Of a stretch of 64,000 bases of DNA, positions 18,801 through 26,990 are shown in pieces. The stretch's first letter is position 1, and each line of letters begins with the position of its first letter. Under the pieces are notes generated by a model. It was not told the DNA's origin and did not search any database. It saw nothing but the letters and a program-made list of their open reading frames with translations. Origin of the DNA: Pseudoduganella violaceinigra DSM 15887 (lineage in GTDB: Bacteria; Pseudomonadota; Gammaproteobacteria; Burkholderiales; Burkholderiaceae_D); assembly GCF_000425385.1 (NCBI RefSeq), contig NZ_KE384361.1, positions 2,811-66,810 on the forward strand, read 5' to 3'. The translations under genes were made by a program, and so were the position numbers.

Positions 18801-19289
18801 AAGGATCATCGAGCCATTGTTCTCGATGCGCAGCAGGACGACGTGCTCCTGCCCCGGCGCCAGGCGCAGCGCCGCCGCGGGCGTGCGTCCGCCGGCGCCC
18901 GGTTCAAGCACCGGTTGCAGATTGCCGGTCACCGTGTGGCTGTGCAGCCTGCCATCGGTGGCTGCGAATACGTCGACGCGATTCAGCTGCGAGAAGTCGA
19001 TATTCAGGGTCCACTCACCACTGTCGGTGGCCGGCACCACCACCGGTATGCGGACCCAGACCACGGTACCTTTGTTGACGCCCAGCGTGGCATAAGCCGA
19101 GTGCGGCTTGCTGAACTGGCTGGCGGCGGCCAGGGCGCCGGCCGGGGTCAGTGCGCCGCCGGGATCCTTGAGGATGGTGACTGCGGGCCATGCGTCGTGC
19201 GCACCGGCGCGGTCGTCCAACAACAACGGCGCGGCGGAAGCCGCTTGCGACAGCAGCAGGAGCAGGGCAAGGATAAAGCGCATCAACAT
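15870..19289 (-). CDS. 7TMR-DISM hybrid sensor histidine kinase with two receivers and Hpt
   Basis: The ATG at 19289 has GGAGG nine bases upstream; an alternative ATG is at 19283. Order over 1139 residues: signal peptide (1-19), periplasmic 7TMR-DISMED2-like domain (about 25-170), seven transmembrane helices (about 185-395), HisKA with His413 (SHEIRTPMN), HATPase with GTGLGLSI, receiver 1 (Asp703, LMDYMMPGWDG), receiver 2 (Asp849, LMDVQMQGLDG) and Hpt (His998, AHNLKSS). It is a complete internal phosphorelay that senses a periplasmic or membrane ligand. It overlaps the oxygenase gene upstream and the REC-GGDEF gene downstream, which is the obvious output. Confidence 0.93.
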   Translation of the reverse strand: MLMRFILALLLLLSQAASAAPLLLDDRAGAHDAWPAVTILKDPGGALTPAGALAAASQFSKPHSAYATLGVNKGTVVWVRIPVVVPATDSGEWTLNIDFSQLNRVDVFAATDGRLHSHTVTGNLQPVLEPGAGGRTPAAALRLAPGQEHVVLLRIENNGSMILPIQFSKATVYHAQALTEQMMQGILIGLSLCLLLYSLAQWANLREPLFGKYSLLIAGTTLFSLEFFGLGSQYLWRDNVWMTLHAGGLFALMASCGGYLFVEQALARPGVDRVFSLLMKSGAALAGVVALAYGLDVISVEILVMIVSTLGLLPMLLGLPGAFMRARRGDAVGIYFLVGWAVSFMSSVVLSQVISGKLAANFWTMHALQFGNAFDMLVFMRILGLRTKAMQNAMLRAEAATRLKSDFLANMSHEIRTPMNAIIGMSRLALMADPNPRQRNYLSKILGAGEHLLGIINDILDLSKIEAGKLALEKVPFSLDDMLDHLSTLTAVKTDARKVELVFRVERGVPQALLGDPLRLGQVLINLTNNAVKFTERGEIVVAVKAVERSADGITLGFSVSDTGIGMNEEQLARLFQSFSQADNSITRKYGGTGLGLSISRQLVELMGGSIKVASTPGVGSRFSFTVKLGIGTATGDGMPTPGAALQARVLVVDDSATARDALVEMLASFGVAAHSASSGEQSLNMLVRAVESGTPYQVVLMDYMMPGWDGVETIHRIHADPRFAAPPSILMVSACTREAVLQQEGELPLQGFLTKPVGPALLYHSLLQVLRPELTLAAAVQREQRALPPEELARLQSARVLLVEDNANNREVALDFLETVRVQADVAVDGAEAVRMVQQGDYDLVLMDVQMQGLDGLSATRQIRAVEALRGLPILAMTAHAMPEDQAKSLAAGMNDHITKPINPDILFRAMLKWIDPARLAGRTPAAAPAPAEIPAAAPFPPLAGVDWQFALSRADRNPAILAKRMRSFCNEYGAGPDQLAAALAGGDWAPVERLAHNLKSSATYLGAAGLAQLSDIVEAGIRDGRTDRCATEAASMARSLETILAGFSNALQPAAGAGTPERADYRRLLRQLDGYLRADDARAEDLLAELGALLAGSSHAALLAQIQRAVDEIEYHEGLKPLSELARALQVDMEVSA

Positions 19290-20638
19290 GGCTGCTGGCC
19301 TCCGGCGGTTCGGCGGCCGGCGAGGCGTGCTTCCAGGGCATTCATCCAGCCCGGGGCCTTGGGATCGTTGCCCCAGTTCTGCACCGCCTGGCCGACCTGG
19401 TTCAGGACGGCGGGCGGCAGTTTCAAGGGACGGGTCTCGTTCATCAGGAATTTGACGGTGAACTGGTAGCCGAAGATGCGGGTGATCATGCGGCAGATCG
19501 AAAAGCCGGGAAGGACCAGGCGCAGCAGGCTGTCGATGCCGCGCACCAGGCCCATACCGGCGGCGAACAGGATGCAGGAAACCAGGTTGACACGCTGGTT
19601 GAGCGCCAGGTCGACGCGGGCGGCATCGCCGCACAAATAGCGTGTCAGCAGTACCGGGAAAGGTTTCAGGATACGCAGCGGAATTTCGTCCTGCATCGCT
19701 TTCATGAGGGCGGCGCCGAGCGCCGGGCGCGGGTCGGGCAGGTACGGGGACAGGCGGGCCCGCGCCTGGATGGCGTTGAAGCTCGCTTCGGCCTGTTCCA
19801 TCGTCTGCGGCATCAATGCGGTTTCAATGCCGAGAAGGTGGCCGACCACGTTCCAGGTATGCAGGTAGGCTTGCTCGTCCTGCTGCGGCAGCCCCAAGCC
19901 AAGGCGGCGCAGGCCGCGCAGGAAGATGTAGTGGAAGGTCAGCAGGGTGTAGGCCAGTTCTTCCTGGTTGCAGGGCAGGCCGTTGGCGGCGACATCCCAG
20001 CCGTTGTTGTACAGCGTGTCGTACATATTGCGGCAGGGCGCATCGAGCGGCTCCACCGCGATGCCGCCGTCGGCGATGGATGCAGACGGATTACCGCGCA
20101 GGATCAGGTGGCGGATGGTGGCGTGGATCAGGCGCACCTTGAGGATCTGGGCGATGCCGGCACCTTCCGCCGTTTCCAGGCCGCCGCGCATCATGACGGG
20201 GAAAATCATTGCCGCCGTCGAGCGCACGCGGTAGTCGCAGTGGGCTTCCAGCTGTCCAGCCACGTGCAGCACGCCGGCCAGGTCGGGGACCACATAGCAT
20301 TCCGGCAGGCTGGCGCAGAAAAGCAGGCTGCAGGAGAGCATGCTCATGTCGAAGAACAGTTCTTCCGCGCGGGCGATCTGGCGGGCGTCGGCCCAATCGG
20401 GCAGGCGCGCCGCGTCCGCCAGAAAAGCTCCCAGGGCGGCGGCGATCGGCGCCGGCGTGCCTTCCGGCGCGCGCCAGCCCGTGACGATGGCGTTGGACTG
20501 CCAGTCGCCCAGCAAACGGTTGACGATGGCGATCGCATCCCATTGGCTGCCGTCGTGACCCGCCAGGATGGCGGCAATGGCGTCATCCGCGAGGGGATCG
20601 GCGCGCAGGGTTGGCGCCGCCGGAGCAAGTTCGCTCAT
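19283..20638 (-). CDS. Oxygenase MpaB family protein (DUF2236; latex-clearing-protein-like)
   Basis: The 451-residue protein matches the ER-bound oxygenase MpaB/rubber oxygenase Lcp family (DUF2236). It shows an R-x3-T motif (RVRST), the helix VRLIHATIRHLIL that in Lcp carries the haem-ligand histidine, and AYLHTWNVVGHLLGIE. Family members are haem b proteins that oxidatively cleave isoprenoid double bonds (Lcp on polyisoprene, MpaB on a farnesyl chain). I see no signal peptide, unlike extracellular Lcp. The start at 20638 overlaps the carotenoid-type gene by four bases; the end overlaps the kinase start. The substrate is unknown; an isoprenoid or carotenoid is inferred from neighbours. Confidence 0.8.
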   Translation of the reverse strand: MSELAPAAPTLRADPLADDAIAAILAGHDGSQWDAIAIVNRLLGDWQSNAIVTGWRAPEGTPAPIAAALGAFLADAARLPDWADARQIARAEELFFDMSMLSCSLLFCASLPECYVVPDLAGVLHVAGQLEAHCDYRVRSTAAMIFPVMMRGGLETAEGAGIAQILKVRLIHATIRHLILRGNPSASIADGGIAVEPLDAPCRNMYDTLYNNGWDVAANGLPCNQEELAYTLLTFHYIFLRGLRRLGLGLPQQDEQAYLHTWNVVGHLLGIETALMPQTMEQAEASFNAIQARARLSPYLPDPRPALGAALMKAMQDEIPLRILKPFPVLLTRYLCGDAARVDLALNQRVNLVSCILFAAGMGLVRGIDSLLRLVLPGFSICRMITRIFGYQFTVKFLMNETRPLKLPPAVLNQVGQAVQNWGNDPKAPGWMNALEARLAGRRTAGGQQPC

Positions 20639-21435
20639 GCCGCGGCCCTCCAGCGCGTCCAGCCGCACAGCGCGGTCAGGAGGGGGATGCCCATGGCGAA
20701 CAAGGCGATGGTGCGCGTTTCGATCGGGCTGCCCTGGACCGCCTGGAACGCCATGCTGCCGCCGTAAATGATCAGGGGGACCAGGGCATACAGCGGCGTC
20801 ACCGGGCTGCTGGCGACCGCCGGTTTGCCGCGCAGGGTAGCGCGGAAGCCGTAGATGATGGCGAAGGACACCGCCATCCAGCCGACGAAGCCTTGCAGGG
20901 TTTCGCCGAACCAGCCGCCATCGGTTTTGGTCATGATCCAGGCCTTGAGCGTGAACACCATATAGGGATCGGCGCCCAGGTCATAGGCCGTGACAATCAT
21001 GGCCGCAATAAAGGACATCACCATCGATTGGCGCGCCGACGGGGCGCCGTCGGTTGGCGTCTGCCACACGATCAGGTTGGCGATCACATAGGCCACGTAG
21101 CACAGGGCGAACCACATCAGCGGAATGATGAAGGGTACTGAGCCGATGCGCGGCCCGAGCACGTCGGTATAAGTGTAGGAACCGAAGAACCAGCCCTTTT
21201 GCGCACCCAGCTCTTCGGCGATCCAGCCCAGCACGATGCCGATGATGACGAAGCGCAGTGCCGGGCGGGGTCCCAGCAGATGACTGGCGCTGGCCCAGCA
21301 GCAGCCGAACATCAGGATCGAGCTGAGCACCAGCAGGACCGTGGTTTCCCCCCAGCTGCGGACCGACAGGGCGGCGATGAAGGCCGCGAGCAGCAGCAAG
21401 GTGATACGGGGCAGTTGGTTCAGCAAGGGCTTCAT
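20635..21435 (-). CDS. Carotenoid biosynthesis family membrane protein (PF04240, CruF-like)
   Basis: The 266-residue protein has about seven hydrophobic helices and the family-type core GWFFGSYTYTDVLGPRIG followed by VPFIIPLMWFALCY. PF04240 includes CruF and bisanhydrobacterioruberin hydratase, which add water to the psi end of carotenoids. No other carotenoid gene (crtB, crtI, crtE) is in the window, so the substrate may be an imported or differently encoded isoprenoid. It lies 12 bp after the TonB receptor stop and overlaps the oxygenase gene by four bases. Confidence 0.82.
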   Translation of the reverse strand: MKPLLNQLPRITLLLLAAFIAALSVRSWGETTVLLVLSSILMFGCCWASASHLLGPRPALRFVIIGIVLGWIAEELGAQKGWFFGSYTYTDVLGPRIGSVPFIIPLMWFALCYVAYVIANLIVWQTPTDGAPSARQSMVMSFIAAMIVTAYDLGADPYMVFTLKAWIMTKTDGGWFGETLQGFVGWMAVSFAIIYGFRATLRGKPAVASSPVTPLYALVPLIIYGGSMAFQAVQGSPIETRTIALFAMGIPLLTALCGWTRWRAAA

Positions 21436-21447
21436 ACGGCTCCAGTC

Positions 21448-23685
21448 TTAGAATTGGTAGTCGAAACGGAGATCGACAGTGCGCGGATCGCTCGGCACGG
21501 CCATGCCGAAACTGTCGATTGTGATCGGCTGCACCTTGTTCTCCAGGTTCTTCACGCGCGCCGACAAGCTCCAGCTGGCGCCGTCGGGGCGGTAGCCCAG
21601 TGTGAAATCGCTGACGGTGCGCGCCGGGATACGGTATTGCAGCAGCTTGCTGGCAACGCTGATGTTGTACGCGGCGCTGCGGCGGGCGTTGATGCCGACG
21701 GGGAGCGCGGCGCCGGGCAGGCGGAACGTATGCTCCCAGCCCAGGTTCAACACCGAATGCGGGGCGCGGTCGAGCGGCTCTCCCGCCCACGACGCGACGC
21801 CGTTGGGCACGTAGGAAACGTAGTGGGCATCGAGCAGGGTGAGGCCGTATTGGATGCTGTCCAGCGGGGTGGCGCGCACCTGGCCGTCCAGCTCCAGCCC
21901 CTTGGCGCTGGCCACGCCGGCATTTTGGGTGAGAAAGCGCGGCGCGCCGGCAACGATCGCGACACTGGACAGTTGCAGGTTACGGTAGTCGTAGTTGAAA
22001 ACAGCCAGGTTCATGCTGGCGCGATTGCCCCAGAAACGGGCTTTCATGCCAGCTTCCCATGCCTTCAAAGTCTCCGGCTGGTAGAACAGCGTGGCGGCGG
22101 GGACAGCGGTGGCCGCCGGGCAGGCAAGGCCGAGCGCGCTCGATCCAGCCAGGCAGCCGTCGTTGAAGCCACCTGACTTGTAGCCGGTGGCGATGCTCGC
22201 ATAGGCCATTGCCGTGGGCGCCAGGTCGTATTCGGCGCCCAGCTTCCAGGTGGCCTTGTGGCTCGCAAGCGCTGCGTCATTGAGCAGCTTGAAATCGGTG
22301 GCTGCGTTGAAGTCCGGCGCCTGCTGGAAGTTGGTCGAGCCGACGCGGGATTTGTCGTCCCTGGTATAGCGCAGGCCGGCCGTGGCGCGCAGGACCGGCG
22401 TCACGCTGTAGGTCAGTTGGCCGAAAGCGGCCTTGCTGCGGGCGATGGCCGGGCCGTGTGGGAACACATAATACGGCGGCTGATTGACCAGTTGCAGGTC
22501 GCGGAAGACGTATAGCTGATGCGACTCTTCGCTGAAGTAATACAGGCCGCCCTGGGCTTTCAACGGGCCGGCGCCATTGGTCGACAGGCGCAGTTCATGC
22601 GAATCCTGCTGCTGCTCGCCGCCGAAGTTTTCATGCACGCCGATTGCCAGCCCCGGCTGGACGCGGTAGTAGAAATTGGCGAGGAAGTCGTGGCGGTTGT
22701 TGCGGTGCGAGCCGAGGTAGTTCAGCGTTGCCTGGCCGAGGTCCCAGGACAGTTCGGCGCCGACGCCGCTCATGGTCTTGTGGCCGTAGCCTTGTTCGAG
22801 CCGGGTATTGAAGGGCATGAAACCGTTCCTGAGGCGTTCGCTGGTGGCGGCGCCAAACCAGACAGGCTTATTCGCTTCGACACCGCGGAAGAAGTTGGTG
22901 TCGGGGACCACCGTGTCGATATTGCCATCCTGCGTAGCACGTTCGGCGCGCAGCAACAGCGAAGCTGAGTTGCCCAGGGCCAGTTTGGCCGAGATGCGCG
23001 CGGCGCGGTCGTCACGGTCCTGCCCGAGCCGGTAGCCGGTGCCCTGGCCGTTGCTCAGGTAGCTGTCATGCCTGTTGATTGCGACGGCGGCGCGCAGCGC
23101 CAGCACATCGTTGACGGGCACGTTCAGCATGCCCGTCGCCATACGTGAGGCGTAATTGCCTAGCGCAAGGCTGGCCGCGCCTTCCAGCCGCGGTACCGGC
23201 GCGTTGCTGATGACATTGACGACGCCGGCCGTGGTGTTGCGGCCATACAGGGTGCCCTGCGGGCCGCGCAGCACTTCAATACGGTCGACGTCGAGGAAGT
23301 TGATGGTCTGCGCCTGGGGACGGGCGATATAAATCCCGTCCAGCATAAAGGCGGCGGAGGGATCGCCTTTTTCGGTGGCGTCGGCGTTCGACACCCCGCG
23401 GATGGTGATGCGCAGGCCGTCGGCGGCGCCATCCATGTGCACATTGGGCAGGCGCGCGCCGATGGCAGCGGCGTTGTCGATGCCGAGCTTGTCGAGCCGG
23501 GCAGCCGTCAGCACCGACATCGCGACGGGTGTGCGCGATTCGGGCGTGGCGACGCGCTGGGCAGTCACAAGGACTTCCGGCAGCTGGTCTTCGGCCTGGC
23601 TTTGCGCCATAGCGGGGGCGCAAAGGATGCTGGTAGCGGCGGCGGCCAGCAACGTCGGACGCAACTGCGCCCCTTGGTTCGACAT
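21448..23685 (-). CDS. TonB-dependent receptor
   Basis: The ATG at 23685 gives a signal peptide (residues 1 to about 28, ending PAMAQ) and a 745-residue protein. A plug domain (LPEVLVTAQR, then IRGVSN, IEVLRGPQGTLYGRNTTAGVVNV) precedes a 22-strand barrel ending in RFDYQF with terminal Phe. It lacks the long N-terminal extension of signalling transducers. It is the first gene of the operon with a carotenoid-type protein and an isoprenoid oxygenase, so it may import a hydrophobic ligand or haem for the oxygenase (inference). Confidence 0.93.
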   Translation of the reverse strand: MSNQGAQLRPTLLAAAATSILCAPAMAQSQAEDQLPEVLVTAQRVATPESRTPVAMSVLTAARLDKLGIDNAAAIGARLPNVHMDGAADGLRITIRGVSNADATEKGDPSAAFMLDGIYIARPQAQTINFLDVDRIEVLRGPQGTLYGRNTTAGVVNVISNAPVPRLEGAASLALGNYASRMATGMLNVPVNDVLALRAAVAINRHDSYLSNGQGTGYRLGQDRDDRAARISAKLALGNSASLLLRAERATQDGNIDTVVPDTNFFRGVEANKPVWFGAATSERLRNGFMPFNTRLEQGYGHKTMSGVGAELSWDLGQATLNYLGSHRNNRHDFLANFYYRVQPGLAIGVHENFGGEQQQDSHELRLSTNGAGPLKAQGGLYYFSEESHQLYVFRDLQLVNQPPYYVFPHGPAIARSKAAFGQLTYSVTPVLRATAGLRYTRDDKSRVGSTNFQQAPDFNAATDFKLLNDAALASHKATWKLGAEYDLAPTAMAYASIATGYKSGGFNDGCLAGSSALGLACPAATAVPAATLFYQPETLKAWEAGMKARFWGNRASMNLAVFNYDYRNLQLSSVAIVAGAPRFLTQNAGVASAKGLELDGQVRATPLDSIQYGLTLLDAHYVSYVPNGVASWAGEPLDRAPHSVLNLGWEHTFRLPGAALPVGINARRSAAYNISVASKLLQYRIPARTVSDFTLGYRPDGASWSLSARVKNLENKVQPITIDSFGMAVPSDPRTVDLRFDYQF

Positions 23686-23890
23686 GGTTACCCCTAGTGC
23701 CTTGCTTGGTATGATTATTTTGGCAATGTTGCAAACCGTGGCTTGCAAAGATCAAGAGTCTAACAGTTCGTGTTAAAAGGAAATAGATCTATGTAGGCTT
23801 TCCCCGACAAGGACACGACCGAAATGCCGATAGCGCGCGGGACGCAACAGGCGAATACTGGGTCAAACCTGACAAGGAAAGGAGTGCATT

Positions 23891-24292
23891 ATGCTTATTC
23901 GAAACATTACCATGGCCTGCACCCTGGCTTGCAGCCTCCTCTCGGTGGCAGCGGCGGCCGAGCCGCAGTTCGTCACCGGCGGCGTAGGCCTTGAAGAGCG
24001 CGGCCAAATGCTGGCCAGCAAACCCGATTACAACGTGCGCATGACGTTTGCCACGCGCGGCGGCGGCGAATTCCGGTCCGATGTGCAAGTCGAAATCACC
24101 GACGCGCATGGCAACGTCAACGTCAACGCCCACGACGCGGGGCCGCTGATGTTCGTCAACCTGGAACCGGGGCGCTACCGCTTGACGCTATCGGCGGCCG
24201 ACGGCCAGGTCCAGCGCCGCGAGCTGCTGGTGCAGCCGGGGCGGACCAAGGACCTGGTCTTCTACTGGAACGACCCGACTATTGTCCAGTAG
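23891..24292 (+). CDS. Hypothetical periplasmic protein with carboxypeptidase-regulatory-like beta-sandwich
   Basis: The 133-residue protein has a signal peptide (cleavage near VAAAAEP). The body resembles a carboxypeptidase regulatory-like/transthyretin fold: DVQVEITDAHGNV, then LEPGRYRLTLSAADGQ and REL-LVQPGRT. An AAGGAG-type ribosome site precedes the ATG. It is divergent from the TonB-receptor operon across 205 bp that probably hold both promoters. Function unknown. Confidence 0.72.
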   Translation: MLIRNITMACTLACSLLSVAAAAEPQFVTGGVGLEERGQMLASKPDYNVRMTFATRGGGEFRSDVQVEITDAHGNVNVNAHDAGPLMFVNLEPGRYRLTLSAADGQVQRRELLVQPGRTKDLVFYWNDPTIVQ

Positions 24293-25076
24293 TCATCAGC
24301 GCATTCAGTGCGCCGTAGTCGAGCGTGAGCTCGTCATCGATGGCGCCGGTTTGCAGGAAGCGTTCCATATAGGCGCGCAGCCGGCCCATCATCACTTCCG
24401 CCGGGGCTGAACCGGCGCTCAGGCGGCGTACGCCCAGCTCCTGCAGCCGGGCCGGGGCGGCCAGCTTAGAGCGCGCCAGCACGTTGAGGGGCATGCTCGT
24501 GCCTTGGGCCAGGCCGGCGATTTCCGCTTCGTCCGTCACACCCGGCGCGAACAGGCCGCTGGCGCCCGCCGCCTGGTATAAAGCGGCGCGGCGCAGGGTT
24601 TCGGCCACGCGTTTGCCAGGTTCGGCCAGGCCGCGCAGATAGACGTCGCAGCGCGCATTGATGAATAGTTGTACGTTTGCGGCGTCGGCGGCCGCGCGGC
24701 AAGCGGCGATCTTGCGCGCCAATAGCTCCGGCGCGTCGCCGCCGTCCTCAATATTGATGCCGACCACACCCGCCGCCAGCAGCTGGCTGACGAATTGGCC
24801 CACCAGCTCCGGATCGGCGGCGTAGCCGTCTTCGATATCGACCGTCAGCGGCAGCTCGCTGACGCGCACGATGTCGCGTACGGTTTCCAGCAGCAGGGCG
24901 GTGGGCAGCTGGGAGCGGTCGGAATAGCCATGGCTCCAGGCGACAGCGGCGCTGCTGGTGGCCAGGGCCTTGGCGCCGCTCAGGGCGGCGATGCGGGCGG
25001 TACCACCGTCCCAGCAATTTGCCAGCAGGAGCAGGCCATCCTGGTGCATGGCATGGAATCGGGTGTCGTTGCGCAT
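24279..25076 (-). CDS. Isocitrate lyase / phosphoenolpyruvate mutase superfamily protein
   Basis: The 265-residue TIM-barrel enzyme has the superfamily motifs TVDIEDGYA and INIEDGG (Mg-binding acidic residues) and FINARCDVYL. The cysteine loop of isocitrate lyase (KKCGH) is absent, so it belongs with PEP mutase, oxaloacetate hydrolase or carboxyphosphonoenolpyruvate-type members. The exact substrate cannot be assigned. Its 3' end overlaps the convergent hypothetical gene by 14 bp. Confidence 0.85.
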   Translation of the reverse strand: MRNDTRFHAMHQDGLLLLANCWDGGTARIAALSGAKALATSSAAVAWSHGYSDRSQLPTALLLETVRDIVRVSELPLTVDIEDGYAADPELVGQFVSQLLAAGVVGINIEDGGDAPELLARKIAACRAAADAANVQLFINARCDVYLRGLAEPGKRVAETLRRAALYQAAGASGLFAPGVTDEAEIAGLAQGTSMPLNVLARSKLAAPARLQELGVRRLSAGSAPAEVMMGRLRAYMERFLQTGAIDDELTLDYGALNALMTTGQ

Positions 25077-25140
25077 GTGGTTATTTCCTTAAGATTGAGG
25101 AGCAGGCCATTCTGCCACGGTTCCCCAATTCCCGCTTTGG

Positions 25141-25146
25141 TACAAT
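25141..25146 (+). promoter_or_regulatory. Candidate -10 box for msbA
   Basis: TACAAT at 25141-25146 is a good -10 element; the -35 region is weak. Transcription would start near 25153, which coincides with the first possible start codon (TTG). Confidence 0.4.
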
Positions 25147-25152
25147 GCGGGG

Positions 25153-26988
25153 TTGCCAATTACTCTCGTCACCATAGTGCAAAGCCGCCAACTCTATGTC
25201 CGCCTGCTGAAGGAATTCCTCCCCTATAAATGGGTCGCCCTGGTGACCCTGGTCGGCGTGGGCGTGGCTTCGCTGACCGATGTGCTGCTGATCCGCCAGC
25301 TGCAGAACGTGGTTGATGCCGTGCAGCCGCACGGCGCGGCGCCGCAGAGCGGTGCGCTGGCCGTGGTGCATGGCTGGCTGGACCAGCTCCTGCCGTCCAA
25401 ACCGGGCGCTGCGGCGCTGTGGGCGATTCCGGTCCTGATCATGTCGCTGGGCGTGCTGCGCATGGTCAGCACCTTTGCCGGCGACTACGGCTCGGCCTGG
25501 CTGACCCAGCGGGTGCAGGCCAATGTACGGGAAAAGATGTTCGGCCGCGTGCTGCGCCTGCCGAACCGCTATTTCGACCAGTCGTCGACCGGCACCACGC
25601 TGTCGCGCATCGCCTTCGACGCGACCCAGGTGACGCAGGCCGGCTTGAGCGTGTTCACCATCGCCGTGCGCGACACGGTGGCGGTCATCGGTTTCCTGAG
25701 TTCGTTGTTCGATATCGACTGGAAGCTGGCCCTGTTCTGCCTGGTCCTGCTGCCGATGGTGGCGCTGGTGGTGACGCTTGCCGCGCGCCGCATGCGCCGC
25801 CTGAGTTCCAGCGCCCAGCATGCCATGGGCGAACTGACGCGCGTGCTCGACGAAAGCATCGGCGGCCAGCGCGTGGTGAAGATTTTCGGCGGCCAGCCTT
25901 ATGAGCAAAAGCGCTTCGACGCCGTGGTGAAGCTGAACCGCCAGCTGGCCGTCAAGCACGCCTCGACGGCGGCGATGAATTCGGGCCTGATCATGTTGAT
26001 GGTCGCTGCGACGTTGTCGGCGGTGATTTACTATGCATTGCTGCGTGCGCAAGCGGGCGCGCTGACGCCCGGCGCCTTCGTCGCCTTCATTACCTGCCTG
26101 ATGTCGATGCAGGGACCGATCAAGAACCTGACCAAGTTGAACGAACCGCTGCAGCGCGGACTGGCGGCGGCCGAATCGGTGTACGGCCTGATCGACGCGC
26201 CGATGGAGGCCGATACCGGCACCCGCGGCGCCGATGGCGTCAAAGGCCGCATCGAACTGCAAGCCGTCGGATTCCGCTACAACGAAGACGATACGGAGGC
26301 GGCGCCCGCGCTGCGTTCCGTGTCGCTCGATATCGCGGCCGGCGAAACGGTGGCGCTGGTGGGCGGATCAGGCAGCGGCAAGACGACCCTGGCCAGCCTG
26401 CTGCCGCGCTTCTACGACGTGGGCAGCGGCCGTATCCTGCTCGACGGTGTCGACCTGCGCGAATACCGCCTGCCGGACCTGCGCAGCCAGATCGCCCTGG
26501 TCAGCCAGGACGTGGTGCTGTTCAACGATACGCTGGCGGCCAATATCGCTTATGGCGATCCGGCGCCGGACATGGCGCGTATCGAAGCCGCGGCGCAGGC
26601 GGCCTATGCCCACGATTTCATCATGCGCCAGCCGCAGGGCTACCAGACCCAGGTGGGCGAGAATGCCACGCGCCTGTCGGGCGGTCAACGCCAGCGCCTG
26701 GCCATTGCGCGCGCCCTGTACAAGGATGCGCCCATCCTGATCCTGGACGAGGCGACCAGTGCGCTGGATACGGAATCGGAGCGCCAAGTGCAGGCGGCGC
26801 TGGAAAAACTGATGGCGGGCCGCACCACGGTCGTCATCGCGCACCGCCTGTCCACCATTGAAAACGCCGACCGCATCGTGGTGATGGCGGCCGGCGCGAT
26901 TGCGGAGCAGGGCAGTCATGAGGCGCTGCTGGCCAAGGGCGGCATTTATGCGCGCCTGTACCAGACGCAGAAGCAGCTGGACCAGTAA
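25153..26988 (+). CDS. msbA: Lipid A export permease/ATP-binding protein MsbA
   Basis: MsbA is the homodimeric inner-membrane flippase for lipid A-core. The 611-residue half-transporter has six transmembrane helices (about residues 20-325) and an ATPase domain with Walker A GGSGSGKTT, signature LSGGQRQRLAIARAL, Walker B ILILDEATSALD and the H-loop IAHRLST. The start is uncertain: TTG at 25153 or GTG at 25177 (VQSRQLYVRLL), neither with a clear Shine-Dalgarno sequence. No ATG is available nearby in frame. A general multidrug exporter role is the main alternative. Confidence 0.88.
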   Translation: MPITLVTIVQSRQLYVRLLKEFLPYKWVALVTLVGVGVASLTDVLLIRQLQNVVDAVQPHGAAPQSGALAVVHGWLDQLLPSKPGAAALWAIPVLIMSLGVLRMVSTFAGDYGSAWLTQRVQANVREKMFGRVLRLPNRYFDQSSTGTTLSRIAFDATQVTQAGLSVFTIAVRDTVAVIGFLSSLFDIDWKLALFCLVLLPMVALVVTLAARRMRRLSSSAQHAMGELTRVLDESIGGQRVVKIFGGQPYEQKRFDAVVKLNRQLAVKHASTAAMNSGLIMLMVAATLSAVIYYALLRAQAGALTPGAFVAFITCLMSMQGPIKNLTKLNEPLQRGLAAAESVYGLIDAPMEADTGTRGADGVKGRIELQAVGFRYNEDDTEAAPALRSVSLDIAAGETVALVGGSGSGKTTLASLLPRFYDVGSGRILLDGVDLREYRLPDLRSQIALVSQDVVLFNDTLAANIAYGDPAPDMARIEAAAQAAYAHDFIMRQPQGYQTQVGENATRLSGGQRQRLAIARALYKDAPILILDEATSALDTESERQVQAALEKLMAGRTTVVIAHRLSTIENADRIVVMAAGAIAEQGSHEALLAKGGIYARLYQTQKQLDQ

Positions 26989-26990
26989 GC

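Noticed and set aside
15936-19469. Very long open frame on the plus strand opposite the 7TMR-DISM hybrid kinase
   Set aside because: It is the antisense shadow of a high-GC gene; the composition is Gln/His/Ala-rich without domains, while the minus-strand frame has complete kinase motifs.
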